Shown here piece by piece: positions 56,008 through 62,902 of a DNA stretch of 64,000 bases. The stretch lies in the NCBI RefSeq assembly GCF_019511665.1, contig NZ_JAEUAW010000001.1:310001-374000 (forward strand). Reading direction: 5' to 3'. The stretch comes from Microbacterium jejuense. GTDB taxonomy: Bacteria; Actinomycetota; Actinomycetes; Actinomycetales; Microbacteriaceae. The notes beneath the pieces were generated by a model. The model was not told the origin of the DNA and ran no database searches. It worked only from the letters and a program-made list of their open reading frames with translations. Numbering within the stretch: the stretch's first letter is position 1; every line of letters starts with the position of its first letter. The position numbers were made by a program, and so were the translations under genes.

Positions 56008-56865
56008 ATGACGACGACTCCTCCCGGCTGGTACGACGACGGTCACGGCGCGATGCGCTGGTGGGACGGCGTCCAGTGGACGGAGCATGTCGCCCAGCCC
56101 GACCCGGTGCCGTCTCCGGCGCCCAGCGAGGCCGAGATCGTCGCCGCCCAGCTCGGGTTCGAGCAGCCGGCCGCGGCACCCGCCGATACGGCGGCGGCCG
56201 CCTCCCTCGCGCAGCAGCAGCCTGTCGCGCAGCCGCCGTACGGCGCCGCCCAGGCCGGGACGCCGCAGTACGCGCCCGCGCACTACCCCGCGGCGGACCC
56301 CGCCTACGCACAGCCCCCGTACCCGGGCGCCGCGCCGGGAGGCGCGTTCGCGGCCGCCACCGAGCCGCGCTCCTCGTCCAAGCTCTGGATCGTGTGGGTC
56401 GTGCTCGGCGTCGTGCTGCTGGGCATCGTCATCGCCGTCGCGGTCGTGGTGCCGCTGCTGATCCTCAACGCGACCTCGGGCGGCACCGCCGCGCAGACCG
56501 AGGACGAGAAGGTCGCCGTCGGCGCCGTGCAGACGTACGACCACGCGTGGCAGACCGGGGACTGCGACGAGCTCCTCGCTGTGACCACCGAGGAGTTCCG
56601 CGCCGCGAGCCAGTACGTCGACTGCGAGACGTTCGAGAGCGACGCCGCGAACTTCGACGACACGTTCGACGACTACGAGCTCGCGATCACCGACGTCGTA
56701 TCCGACGGCGACGAGATCGAGGTCACCACGAGGGAGACCTACACCCTCCTCGTCGACGAGAACGGCGACCCCGCCGACCCGTCGTCGGGAGCGACCGTCT
56801 ACCACTACACGCTGGTGCCGGACGGCGCCGTGTGGGTGATCGACGACCTGTACTACGACGAATGA
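56008..56865 (+). CDS. DUF2510 membrane protein with extracellular domain
   Basis: 285 residues. DUF2510 at the N-terminus (PPGWYDDGHGAMRWWDGVQW), then a Pro/Ala/Gln-rich linker, one membrane helix (LWIVWVVLGVVLLGIVIAVA, about 127-150), and an acidic outer domain of NTF2-like size with two cysteines (TGDCDELL and YVDCETF). Function unknown; the outer domain may sense or bind something at the envelope. Its stop overlaps the TauE/SafE start. Confidence 0.8.
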   Translation: MTTTPPGWYDDGHGAMRWWDGVQWTEHVAQPDPVPSPAPSEAEIVAAQLGFEQPAAAPADTAAAASLAQQQPVAQPPYGAAQAGTPQYAPAHYPAADPAYAQPPYPGAAPGGAFAAATEPRSSSKLWIVWVVLGVVLLGIVIAVAVVVPLLILNATSGGTAAQTEDEKVAVGAVQTYDHAWQTGDCDELLAVTTEEFRAASQYVDCETFESDAANFDDTFDDYELAITDVVSDGDEIEVTTRETYTLLVDENGDPADPSSGATVYHYTLVPDGAVWVIDDLYYDE

Positions 56866-57668
56866 GCGCGCCCGGCACCCAGCGCCCGCCGCACGACACG
56901 CGCTTCTACCTCACCTGCATCGGGATCGGCCTCGCGGCCGGTGTGCTGTCGGGTCTGTTCGGCGTCGGCGGCGGCACCGTCATCGTCCCCTTCCTGGTCA
57001 TGTTCCTGCACTTCGACCAGCGCCTCGCGGCGGGCACCTCGCTCGCCGCGATCGTGCCGACGGCGGCCGTCGGCGTCGTCTCGTACGCGGTGACCGGCTC
57101 CGTCGCCTGGATCCCCGCTCTGCTGCTGGCCGTCGGCGCGGTGTTCGGAGCGCAGATCGGCACGTGGCTGCTGCCGCGTCTGTCGCTCACGGTGCTGCGA
57201 TGGGCGTTCGTCGGGTTCCTGATCGCCGTCATCGTGAGTCTCTTCCTCGTCATCCCGTCGCGGGACGCCGAGCTGGTGCTCACCTGGGGGAGCGGAGCCG
57301 CACTGGTCGTCGTCGGTCTCGGGACCGGCATCCTCTCGGGTCTCATCGGCGTCGGCGGGGGCATCATCGTCGTCCCGGTGCTCATGGTGCTGTTCGGCAC
57401 CAGCGACCTGGTGGCCAAGGGAACGTCGCTGCTCATGATGATCCCGGCCGCGGTGTCGGGCACGTTCGGCAACATCCGGCGCGGCAACGTCGACCTCGTC
57501 GCGGCGGGCGTCGTCGGCGTCGCCGCGTGCACCACCACCGCCCTCGGCGCCTGGATTGCGACGCTCGTCGACCCGTTCGTGGGCAACGTGCTGTTCGCCA
57601 TCTACCTCGCCTTCATCGCCGTGCAGATGGCCCTGCGCGCCTGGCGCGGCCGCCGGCGCCCGGCCTGA
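56862..57668 (+). CDS. TauE/SafE-family permease (TSUP)
   Basis: 268 residues, eight or so membrane helices arranged as two similar halves, each opening with a Gly-rich motif: GLAAGVLSGLFGVGGGTVIV near residue 24 and GILSGLIGVGGGIIVVPVLM near 155. TSUP proteins move sulfite, sulfoacetate or other organic anions; the substrate here is unknown. Coupled by ATGA to the DUF2510 gene. Confidence 0.9.
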   Translation: MSAPGTQRPPHDTRFYLTCIGIGLAAGVLSGLFGVGGGTVIVPFLVMFLHFDQRLAAGTSLAAIVPTAAVGVVSYAVTGSVAWIPALLLAVGAVFGAQIGTWLLPRLSLTVLRWAFVGFLIAVIVSLFLVIPSRDAELVLTWGSGAALVVVGLGTGILSGLIGVGGGIIVVPVLMVLFGTSDLVAKGTSLLMMIPAAVSGTFGNIRRGNVDLVAAGVVGVAACTTTALGAWIATLVDPFVGNVLFAIYLAFIAVQMALRAWRGRRRPA

Positions 57669-57699
57669 CCGGGCCGCCGGGGCGTCGCAGCCTGCTCGG

Positions 57700-57705
57700 T
57701 AGGAT
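57700..57705 (+). promoter_or_regulatory. -10 element TAGGAT of the HadA-like gene
   Basis: TAGGAT ends six bases before GTG 57712; predicted leaderless start. Confidence 0.5.
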
Positions 57706-57711
57706 GGCAGG

Positions 57712-58161
57712 GTGCCAGTGAACCCCGAGCTCGTCGGCCGCGACTTCCCGCCGACCGCCACCTACCTCGTGGGTCGCGAGAAGGTGCGCGAGTTCGCGCG
57801 CGCCGTCTTCGCCGACGACCCGCAGCACACCGACCCGGCCGCCGCGCAGGCCCTCGGCTACGCCGACGTCGTCGCGCCGCCGACCTTCGCGATCGTCGTG
57901 ACCGACGCCACGCTGCAGCAGCTGCTGTCGGAGCCCGACTCGGGGATCGTGCTGCAGAACGTGCTGCACGCCGAGCAGAAGTTCCGCTACTCGCGGCCGA
58001 TCGTCGCGGGCGACAAGCTCACCGCGAAGCTGTCGGTCACCGGCATCCGGGCGATGGGCGCCGCCGCCATGGTGACGAGCGAGTCCGAGATCACCGACGC
58101 CGCGGGCGCGCACGTCGTCACCACGACGTCGGTCCTGCTCGTGGGGGAGGGCGAGGCATGA
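57712..58161 (+). CDS. hadA: FAS1-type dehydratase, HadA-like subunit
   Basis: 149 residues, hot-dog fold without the catalytic R-hydratase motif. The N-terminal PVNPELVGRDFPPTATYLVG and GYADVVAPPTFAIVVTDATL are typical of HadA/MaoC N-domain subunits; KFRYSRPIVAGDKLTAKL follows. It would pair with the next gene to dehydrate 3-hydroxyacyl chains. The symbol is by analogy with mycobacteria. Confidence 0.82.
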   Translation: MPVNPELVGRDFPPTATYLVGREKVREFARAVFADDPQHTDPAAAQALGYADVVAPPTFAIVVTDATLQQLLSEPDSGIVLQNVLHAEQKFRYSRPIVAGDKLTAKLSVTGIRAMGAAAMVTSESEITDAAGAHVVTTTSVLLVGEGEA

Positions 58162-58571
58162 GCGCGCTGACCGGTCTGACCGTCGGCGACGTCGTCGCCG
58201 AGCGCACCGTCCACCTGACCCGCGAGTCGCTCGTGCGCTACGCGGGGGCGTCCGGGGACTTCAACCCGATCCACTACCGCGACGACGTCGCCGCCGCCGT
58301 CGGACTGCCGGGCGTGCTCGCACACGGCATGCTCACGATGGGCCTCGCCGTCGGCACGATCGAGTCGTGGCTCGGCGACACCGGTCGCATCCTCGAGTAC
58401 GGCGTGCGCTTCACCAAGCCCGTCGTGGTCGATCCCGAGACCGGCGCCGACGTCACTGTCGTCGCCAAGGTCGGCGCCGTCGACGACGAGTCGGCGCGCA
58501 TCGACCTCACCGTCTCGTTCGAGGGCGCCACGGTGCTCGTCAAGGCCCAGGTGCGGGTGCGGACCGTCTGA
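58158..58571 (+). CDS. hadB: MaoC-type (R)-hydratase, HadB-like catalytic subunit
   Basis: 137 residues. Catalytic hydratase-2 motif YAGASGDFNPIHYRDDVAAA contains the Asp-His pair, followed by GVLAHGMLTMGLAVG. ATGA overlap with the HadA-like gene indicates a heterodimer acting on 3-hydroxyacyl-ACP or -CoA. The presence next to murB is common in Microbacteriaceae, as far as I recall. Confidence 0.87.
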   Translation: MSALTGLTVGDVVAERTVHLTRESLVRYAGASGDFNPIHYRDDVAAAVGLPGVLAHGMLTMGLAVGTIESWLGDTGRILEYGVRFTKPVVVDPETGADVTVVAKVGAVDDESARIDLTVSFEGATVLVKAQVRVRTV

Positions 58572-58574
58572 CGC

Positions 58575-59711
58575 ATGCCTGAAGCGACCCCCATCCCGCT
58601 CTCGCGGCTCACGACGCTGCGCACCGGCGGCATCCCCGAGCGCATGATCGACGCGCACACCACCGACGAGCTCGTCGAGGCGCTGCGCGACGTGTGGGCG
58701 TCCGGCGACGAATGGCTCGTCCTCGGCGGCGGCTCCAACCTGTTCGTCGGAGACGCCCCGTTCGAGGGGACCGTCGTGCGGGTGCTGACCCAGGGCATCG
58801 AGAGGATGCCGTCGCCCATCCCCGGCCGCGCACGCCTCCGCGTGCAGGCCGGCCACGACTGGGATGCGGTCGTCGCCTACGCCGTCGCCGAGGGCCTCGG
58901 CGGAATCGAGGCCATGTCGGGCATTCCCGGAACCGTGGGCGCCGCCCCCGTGCAGAACATCGGCGCGTACGGTCAGGAGATCGTGCAGACGCTCAGCGAG
59001 GTGGAACTGCTCGACGAGTCGACCGGCGACGTGTCGCTGGTGCCGGCGCCGGAGCTCGGCCTGGGATTCCGCACGTCCGTGCTCAAGCACCACTACGGCT
59101 CGGTGCCGGCGCGGCGCGCGGTCATCCTGTCTGTCACGCTCGATCTTCCCGAGGTGGGGGTCGGTCCCCGCCGCATCGCCGGCGACCAGCTCCGCACGGC
59201 GCTGCGGCTCGGACCGGCCGACGAGGTGACGCTGGAGTGGGTGCGTGACCGCATCCTCGAGACCCGCCGCAGCAAGGGCATGGTGCTCGATCCGGACGAC
59301 CCCGACACGTACAGCGCCGGGTCGTTCTTCCAGAACGCCGTCGTGTCGGCATCCTTCGCGCGCACGCTTCCCGACGAGTGCCCGCGCTGGCCCGTGCACC
59401 CCGACCTCGACCCGGTTCTCGTGATCCCGCTGGAGAACTTCGACGGCAACGTGCCGACGCCGGCGGCGGTGGAGTCCGACGTCAAGGTCAGCGCCGGCTG
59501 GCTCATCGAGCACGCCGGCGTCCGCAAGGGCTTCAAGCTTCCGCGCTCGCGCGCCGGCCTGTCGACCAAGCACGCCCTCGCGCTGACGAACCGCGGCAGC
59601 GCCACCGCCGCCGAGCTCGCCGAGCTGGCGCGATTCATCCAGGGCCGGGTGCAGTCCGAGTTCGGCCTGATCCTGCAGCCCGAGCCCGTGCTGGTGAACG
59701 TCGAGCTCTGA
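58575..59711 (+). CDS. murB: UDP-N-acetylenolpyruvoylglucosamine reductase (MurB)
   Basis: 378 residues. FAD-binding: LTTLRTGGIPERMIDAHTTD, LVLGGGSNLFVGD, and GIEAMSGIPGTVGAAPVQNI then GAYGQEI. Catalytic region YSAGSFFQNAVVS with Ser, and the C-terminal Glu in LILQPEPVLVNVEL. NADPH-dependent reduction step giving UDP-MurNAc for peptidoglycan. The length fits actinobacterial type I MurB. It follows hadB by three bases. Confidence 0.94.
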   Translation: MPEATPIPLSRLTTLRTGGIPERMIDAHTTDELVEALRDVWASGDEWLVLGGGSNLFVGDAPFEGTVVRVLTQGIERMPSPIPGRARLRVQAGHDWDAVVAYAVAEGLGGIEAMSGIPGTVGAAPVQNIGAYGQEIVQTLSEVELLDESTGDVSLVPAPELGLGFRTSVLKHHYGSVPARRAVILSVTLDLPEVGVGPRRIAGDQLRTALRLGPADEVTLEWVRDRILETRRSKGMVLDPDDPDTYSAGSFFQNAVVSASFARTLPDECPRWPVHPDLDPVLVIPLENFDGNVPTPAAVESDVKVSAGWLIEHAGVRKGFKLPRSRAGLSTKHALALTNRGSATAAELAELARFIQGRVQSEFGLILQPEPVLVNVEL

Positions 59712-59879
59712 CCCTCACGCCGTTCCTTCACGTGCTCGATCAGTACGTCACGCTGTGTGGGCGTGAGGTTCGCCAGTGCAGCGACCACGGCCGCCATCGT
59801 CAGTGGTCGTCCTATGGGGTTCCCCTTCGTCGGTCCTCAGAGTGACGACGAACAGCGCCCGGCGATCTCGACAGCGAGA

Positions 59880-59908
59880 ACCGGATGCCTCGGCCCCAGG
59901 CATCCGGT
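59880..59908 (+). terminator. GGATGCC-type hairpin downstream of murB
   Basis: ACCGGATGCCT pairs with AGGCATCCGGT around loop CGGCCCC, 168 bases after the murB stop. The gap 59712-59879 holds no gene I can support. Confidence 0.5.
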
Positions 59909-59961
59909 TCGTCAACCTCGCCATCCCCCTGGCTAACGTGACGACTCGCCACGATCGTCGC

Positions 59962-60301
59962 GGTGTCCGTGCGGTTCTTGGCGACTCGCGTGGGTGTCGG
60001 GTACGTCGTTGCGAGGTCGCCGGGCGTTCGGTACTCGTGGTCTCGGCGGGTCGCCCCGTTCGGCGCGGTGTCCGTGCGGTTCTTGGCGACTCGCGTGGGT
60101 GTCGGGTACGTCGTTGCGAGGTCGCCGGGCGTTCGGTACTCGTGGTCTCGGTGAGTCGCCCCGTTCGGCGCGGTGTCCGTGCGGTTCTTGGCGACTCGCG
60201 TGGGTGTCGGGTACGTCGTTGCGAGGTCGCCGGGCGTTCGGTACTCGTGGTCTTGGCGGGTCGCCATGTTCGGCGCGGTGTCCGTGCGGTTCTTGGCGAC
60301 T
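59962..60301. repeat. 105-bp tandem repeat, about 3.2 copies
   Basis: Copies begin at 59962, 60067, 60172 and 60277 (the last partial), each opening GGTGTCCGTGCGGTTCTTGG. They differ at only a few bases, all near the end of the unit (GGTCTCGGCGGGTCGCCCC against GGTCTCGGTGAGTCGCCCC and GGTCTTGGCGGGTCGCCATG). 105 is a multiple of three, so long open frames appear on both strands, but none has a plausible start or family. No spacers, so not CRISPR. It fills most of the 610-base gene-free stretch 59712-60321. Confidence 0.9.
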
Positions 60302-60321
60302 CGTGGGCTTGAGCCGTCGGC

Positions 60322-61206
60322 TTACGCCGCGAGAAGGCGGCGGATGCGTGCCGCCAGAGCGGCGAGATCGTCGAAGTCCCGCCGCGTCACGACCGTCACC
60401 CGATAGCCGAGGGACTCGAGCTCTGCGCGGCGCACCTCGTCGCGGCTCCACTGGTCAGGGTCTCGGTGGTAGTCGCCGTAGTACTCGACCACGAGCTTCT
60501 GCGCCCGATAGAAGATGTCGACACGTGCGACGAACCGCGTTCCGTCGTAGATCGGGATGTTGCAGTCGGGTCGTGGAAGCCCCGCAAGCTCGAGCGCGCA
60601 GCGCAGCTCCGACTCCCGCGGCGATTCGGATGCATCCGTGCACAGGTCGAGTGCGCGACGACGATTCTCGGCGCCCGGAGCGTGGGGCGAGGCGCCATGA
60701 ACCGCGATCAGTTCATCCTTCGTGCAGTGACGCCGTCGTCGCGAGATGAGGTGGTCCGTCACCGCGACGAACGCGGGCAGGTCGAGGTCTGCGGAGAGGT
60801 CCAGCCACGTCCGCGCCGCGCTCGTCGACCGCACCCCGTGTCGCGTCACGACATCGGCGAGGCCGACGCGCAGAGAGCGTCCGCGAATTCCTCGACCGCG
60901 CAGCCGGTTGCGAGGATGCGTCACCGCGATAGTGGGTCGACCGAAAGCATCGCGCCGAACCTGCGGAGGCAGCGGGAGCCCGAGAATCGCGGCGGCGGTA
61001 GGGCCGCACGCGAAGGCGTGCGGAGGCACGGTCCGCATGAGCAGGCCGAGTCGGGCGACATCGTCGAGGTCACGGACGGCGCGCGCTCCGCGGAAGGGCT
61101 TGCGGAGCCTCCGACTTCGGAGTTGCTGCTCGTCCAGCCCGGCATCTCGCCCCTCTGCGAGCGTGAAGGCGGGAATGAGGGCCTGAGGCAGCGGAGGGTT
61201 CGGCAT
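60322..61206 (-). CDS. DUF559 endonuclease-like protein (AbiEi-type annotation group)
   Basis: 294 residues from the ATG at 61206; the frame extends upstream into repeats, which I exclude. The C-terminal DUF559 domain is VSR/PD-(D/E)XK-like: IYDGTRFVARVDIFYRAQKL then VVEYYGDYHRD, with the D...E-x-Y pattern of that fold, and DEVRRAELESLGYRVTVVTR. The N-terminal part (ACGPTAAAILGLPLPPQVRR) matches the group often labelled type IV AbiEi antitoxin-like; no AbiEii toxin is adjacent. Flanked on both sides by repeats. Confidence 0.78.
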   Translation of the reverse strand: MPNPPLPQALIPAFTLAEGRDAGLDEQQLRSRRLRKPFRGARAVRDLDDVARLGLLMRTVPPHAFACGPTAAAILGLPLPPQVRRDAFGRPTIAVTHPRNRLRGRGIRGRSLRVGLADVVTRHGVRSTSAARTWLDLSADLDLPAFVAVTDHLISRRRRHCTKDELIAVHGASPHAPGAENRRRALDLCTDASESPRESELRCALELAGLPRPDCNIPIYDGTRFVARVDIFYRAQKLVVEYYGDYHRDPDQWSRDEVRRAELESLGYRVTVVTRRDFDDLAALAARIRRLLAA

Positions 61207-61320
61207 TTCTCGATCGTTCCTGCCGGCTGATCGGTGTGACGTCGCCTCGGCTCGATCTGTGGGCAACCTCCTCAGAGTGCCGCGTGGGGAGGAGCGTCTC
61301 TCCGCATCGCCTCTCCCGCG

Positions 61321-61470
61321 TCCGGACGGTTCGCCACGTTCTGCGCGCCGGCCGCGGCGTTCGTGGCGACTCGCCAAGATCGTGCGGGCGCGGGGCCGGC
61401 GACAAGCGCGGGCCGTCCGGACGGTTCGCCACGTTCTGCGCGCCCGCCGCCGCGTTCGTGGCGACTCGCC
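61321..61470. repeat. 97-bp-spaced direct repeat pair
   Basis: TCCGGACGGTTCGCCACGTT begins at 61321 and again at 61418; both copies run on through CTGCGCGC and TTCGTGGCGACTCGCCA. The shared GGCGACTCGC core also appears in the 105-bp repeats at 59962-60301, so the DUF559 gene is bracketed by related sequence. The gene-free stretch 61207-61563 otherwise holds only a terminator. Confidence 0.8.
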
Positions 61471-61511
61471 ACGAACTACCGGAGCCCGGCCCGAAAACGC
61501 CGTCAGCGAAG

Positions 61512-61550
61512 AGAGACGTGGATGCCTCGGGCCGAGGCATCCACGTCTCT
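61512..61550 (-). terminator. Hairpin after the aminotransferase gene
   Basis: A perfect 39-base palindrome (19-bp arms with GTGGATGCCTCGG and one central base). On the minus strand it lies 13 bases after the stop and is followed by TCTTCGC. Confidence 0.65.
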
Positions 61551-61563
61551 GAAGGTCGGAGCG

Positions 61564-62766
61564 TCAGGAGGCGAACAGGCGCTGCAGGCGCTGCACACCC
61601 TCCAGGAGTGCGTCGTCGCCGAGGGCGTACGACAGGCGCAGGTAGCCGGACGGGCCGAAGGCCTCACCGGGGACCACGGCGACCTCTGCCTTGTCGAGGA
61701 TGAGGTCGGCGAGCTCGAGCGAGGTCGTCGGGGTGACGCCCGCCCACTCGCGGCCGAGGAGGCCCCGCACGTCGGGGTAGGCGTAGAACGCTCCGAGCGG
61801 AGTGGGAACCTCGACGCCGTCGATCTTCGACAGCTCGGCGACGATCGTGCGGCGACGGCGGTCGAAGGCCTGACGCATCTGCTCGACCTCGTCCTGCGGG
61901 CCGGTGAGGGCCGCGATCGCGGCACGCTGGGCCACGTTGTTGACGTTCGAGCACAGGTGGGACTGCAGGTTGCCGGCGATCTTGATGGCGTCCTTGGGGC
62001 CGAGCATCCAGCCCAGGCGCCATCCGGTCATGGCGTACGTCTTGGCGACGCCGTTGACGAGGATCGTCTGGTCGGCAGCGGCAGGCACGGCCTCGACGAT
62101 CGAGACGGCCTTGGTCCCTTCGTAGACGAGGTTCTGGTAGATCTCGTCCGAGATGATCCAGATGCCGTGCTCGACGGCCCACTCGCCGATGGCCTTCGTC
62201 TCTTCGAGTGTGTACACCGAACCGGTCGGGTTCGAGGGCGACACGAAGACGAGCGCGACGGTGCGGTCGGTGCGTGCGGCCTCGAGCTGCTCGACGGTGA
62301 CCTTGTAGTCCTGGTCGGCGCCGGCGAAGACCTCGACGGGCGTGCCGTCGGCGAGGGCGATCGCCTCGGGATAGGTCGTCCAGTACGGCGCCGGCAGCAG
62401 CACCTCGTCGCCCGGGTTCACGACGGTCTGGAAGGCCTGGTACACGGCCTGCTTGCCGCCGTTGGTGACGATGACCTGCGACGGGTCGATCTCGAGGCCC
62501 GAGTCGCGCAGCGTCTTGGCTGCGATCGCCTCGCGCAGCGCGGGAAGGCCGGCGGCCGGCGTGTAGCGGAAGTTCGCCGGGTTCTGCAGCGCCTCGGCTG
62601 CGGCATCCACGATGAACTGGGGTGTCGCGAAGTCGGGCTCGCCGGCCGCGTACGAGATGACGGGGCGGCCTGCGGCCTGCAGCGCCTTCGCCTTGGCATC
62701 GACCTTGAGGGTCGCGGACTCGGCGATGGCGGAGAGTTTGCGGGAGAGCGGTGCGCGTTCGGTCAC
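61564..62766 (-). CDS. aspC: Pyridoxal-phosphate aminotransferase, aspartate type
   Basis: 400 residues from GTG (CAC 62764-62766). Class I/II aminotransferase: [16 protein letters not shown] near the start, [28 protein letters not shown], the PLP lysine in [20 protein letters not shown], and [17 protein letters not shown] with the carboxylate-binding Arg. The subgroup with this N-terminus is aspartate/prephenate aminotransferase-like. Start six bases from minus-strand TACGCT. Confidence 0.9.
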   Translation of the reverse strand: MTERAPLSRKLSAIAESATLKVDAKAKALQAAGRPVISYAAGEPDFATPQFIVDAAAEALQNPANFRYTPAAGLPALREAIAAKTLRDSGLEIDPSQVIVTNGGKQAVYQAFQTVVNPGDEVLLPAPYWTTYPEAIALADGTPVEVFAGADQDYKVTVEQLEAARTDRTVALVFVSPSNPTGSVYTLEETKAIGEWAVEHGIWIISDEIYQNLVYEGTKAVSIVEAVPAAADQTILVNGVAKTYAMTGWRLGWMLGPKDAIKIAGNLQSHLCSNVNNVAQRAAIAALTGPQDEVEQMRQAFDRRRRTIVAELSKIDGVEVPTPLGAFYAYPDVRGLLGREWAGVTPTTSLELADLILDKAEVAVVPGEAFGPSGYLRLSYALGDDALLEGVQRLQRLFAS

Positions 62767-62772
62767 GCCTCG

Positions 62773-62778
62773 AGCGTA
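62773..62778 (-). promoter_or_regulatory. -10 element TACGCT of the aminotransferase gene
   Basis: Minus-strand TACGCT six bases before GTG 62766; predicted leaderless start. Confidence 0.45.
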
Positions 62779-62841
62779 GTCCGCGAGCGGCCGCGGGTCA
62801 GCCGCCGATCGGGCGGCGGTGGCCCGCGACGAACACGAAGA

Positions 62842-62883
62842 ACAGTGGATGCCGCCACCCGGCCGGGTGGCGGCATCCACTGT
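62842..62883 (-). terminator. Perfect 42-bp palindrome after aceA
   Basis: 21-bp arms (ACAGTGGATGCCGCCACCCG and one more base) lie 19 bases after the aceA stop on the minus strand and are followed there by TCTTCGTG. Confidence 0.75.
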
Positions 62884-62902
62884 CGCACTCGTGGCGCGTG
62901 AC

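Noticed and set aside
51968..56311. A 1447-codon minus-strand frame spanning the hydrolase fusion and most of copB
   Set aside because: Only the part from ATG 53350 downstream has recognisable domains; the rest is antisense to copB, has no family pattern and is a typical GC-rich shadow frame.
59962..60301. CRISPR array
   Set aside because: Units are 105 bp and contiguous with no variable spacers, and there are no cas genes.
60322..61206. A complete type IV toxin-antitoxin (AbiE) system
   Set aside because: No AbiEii nucleotidyltransferase gene is adjacent; only the DUF559/AbiEi-like protein is present.
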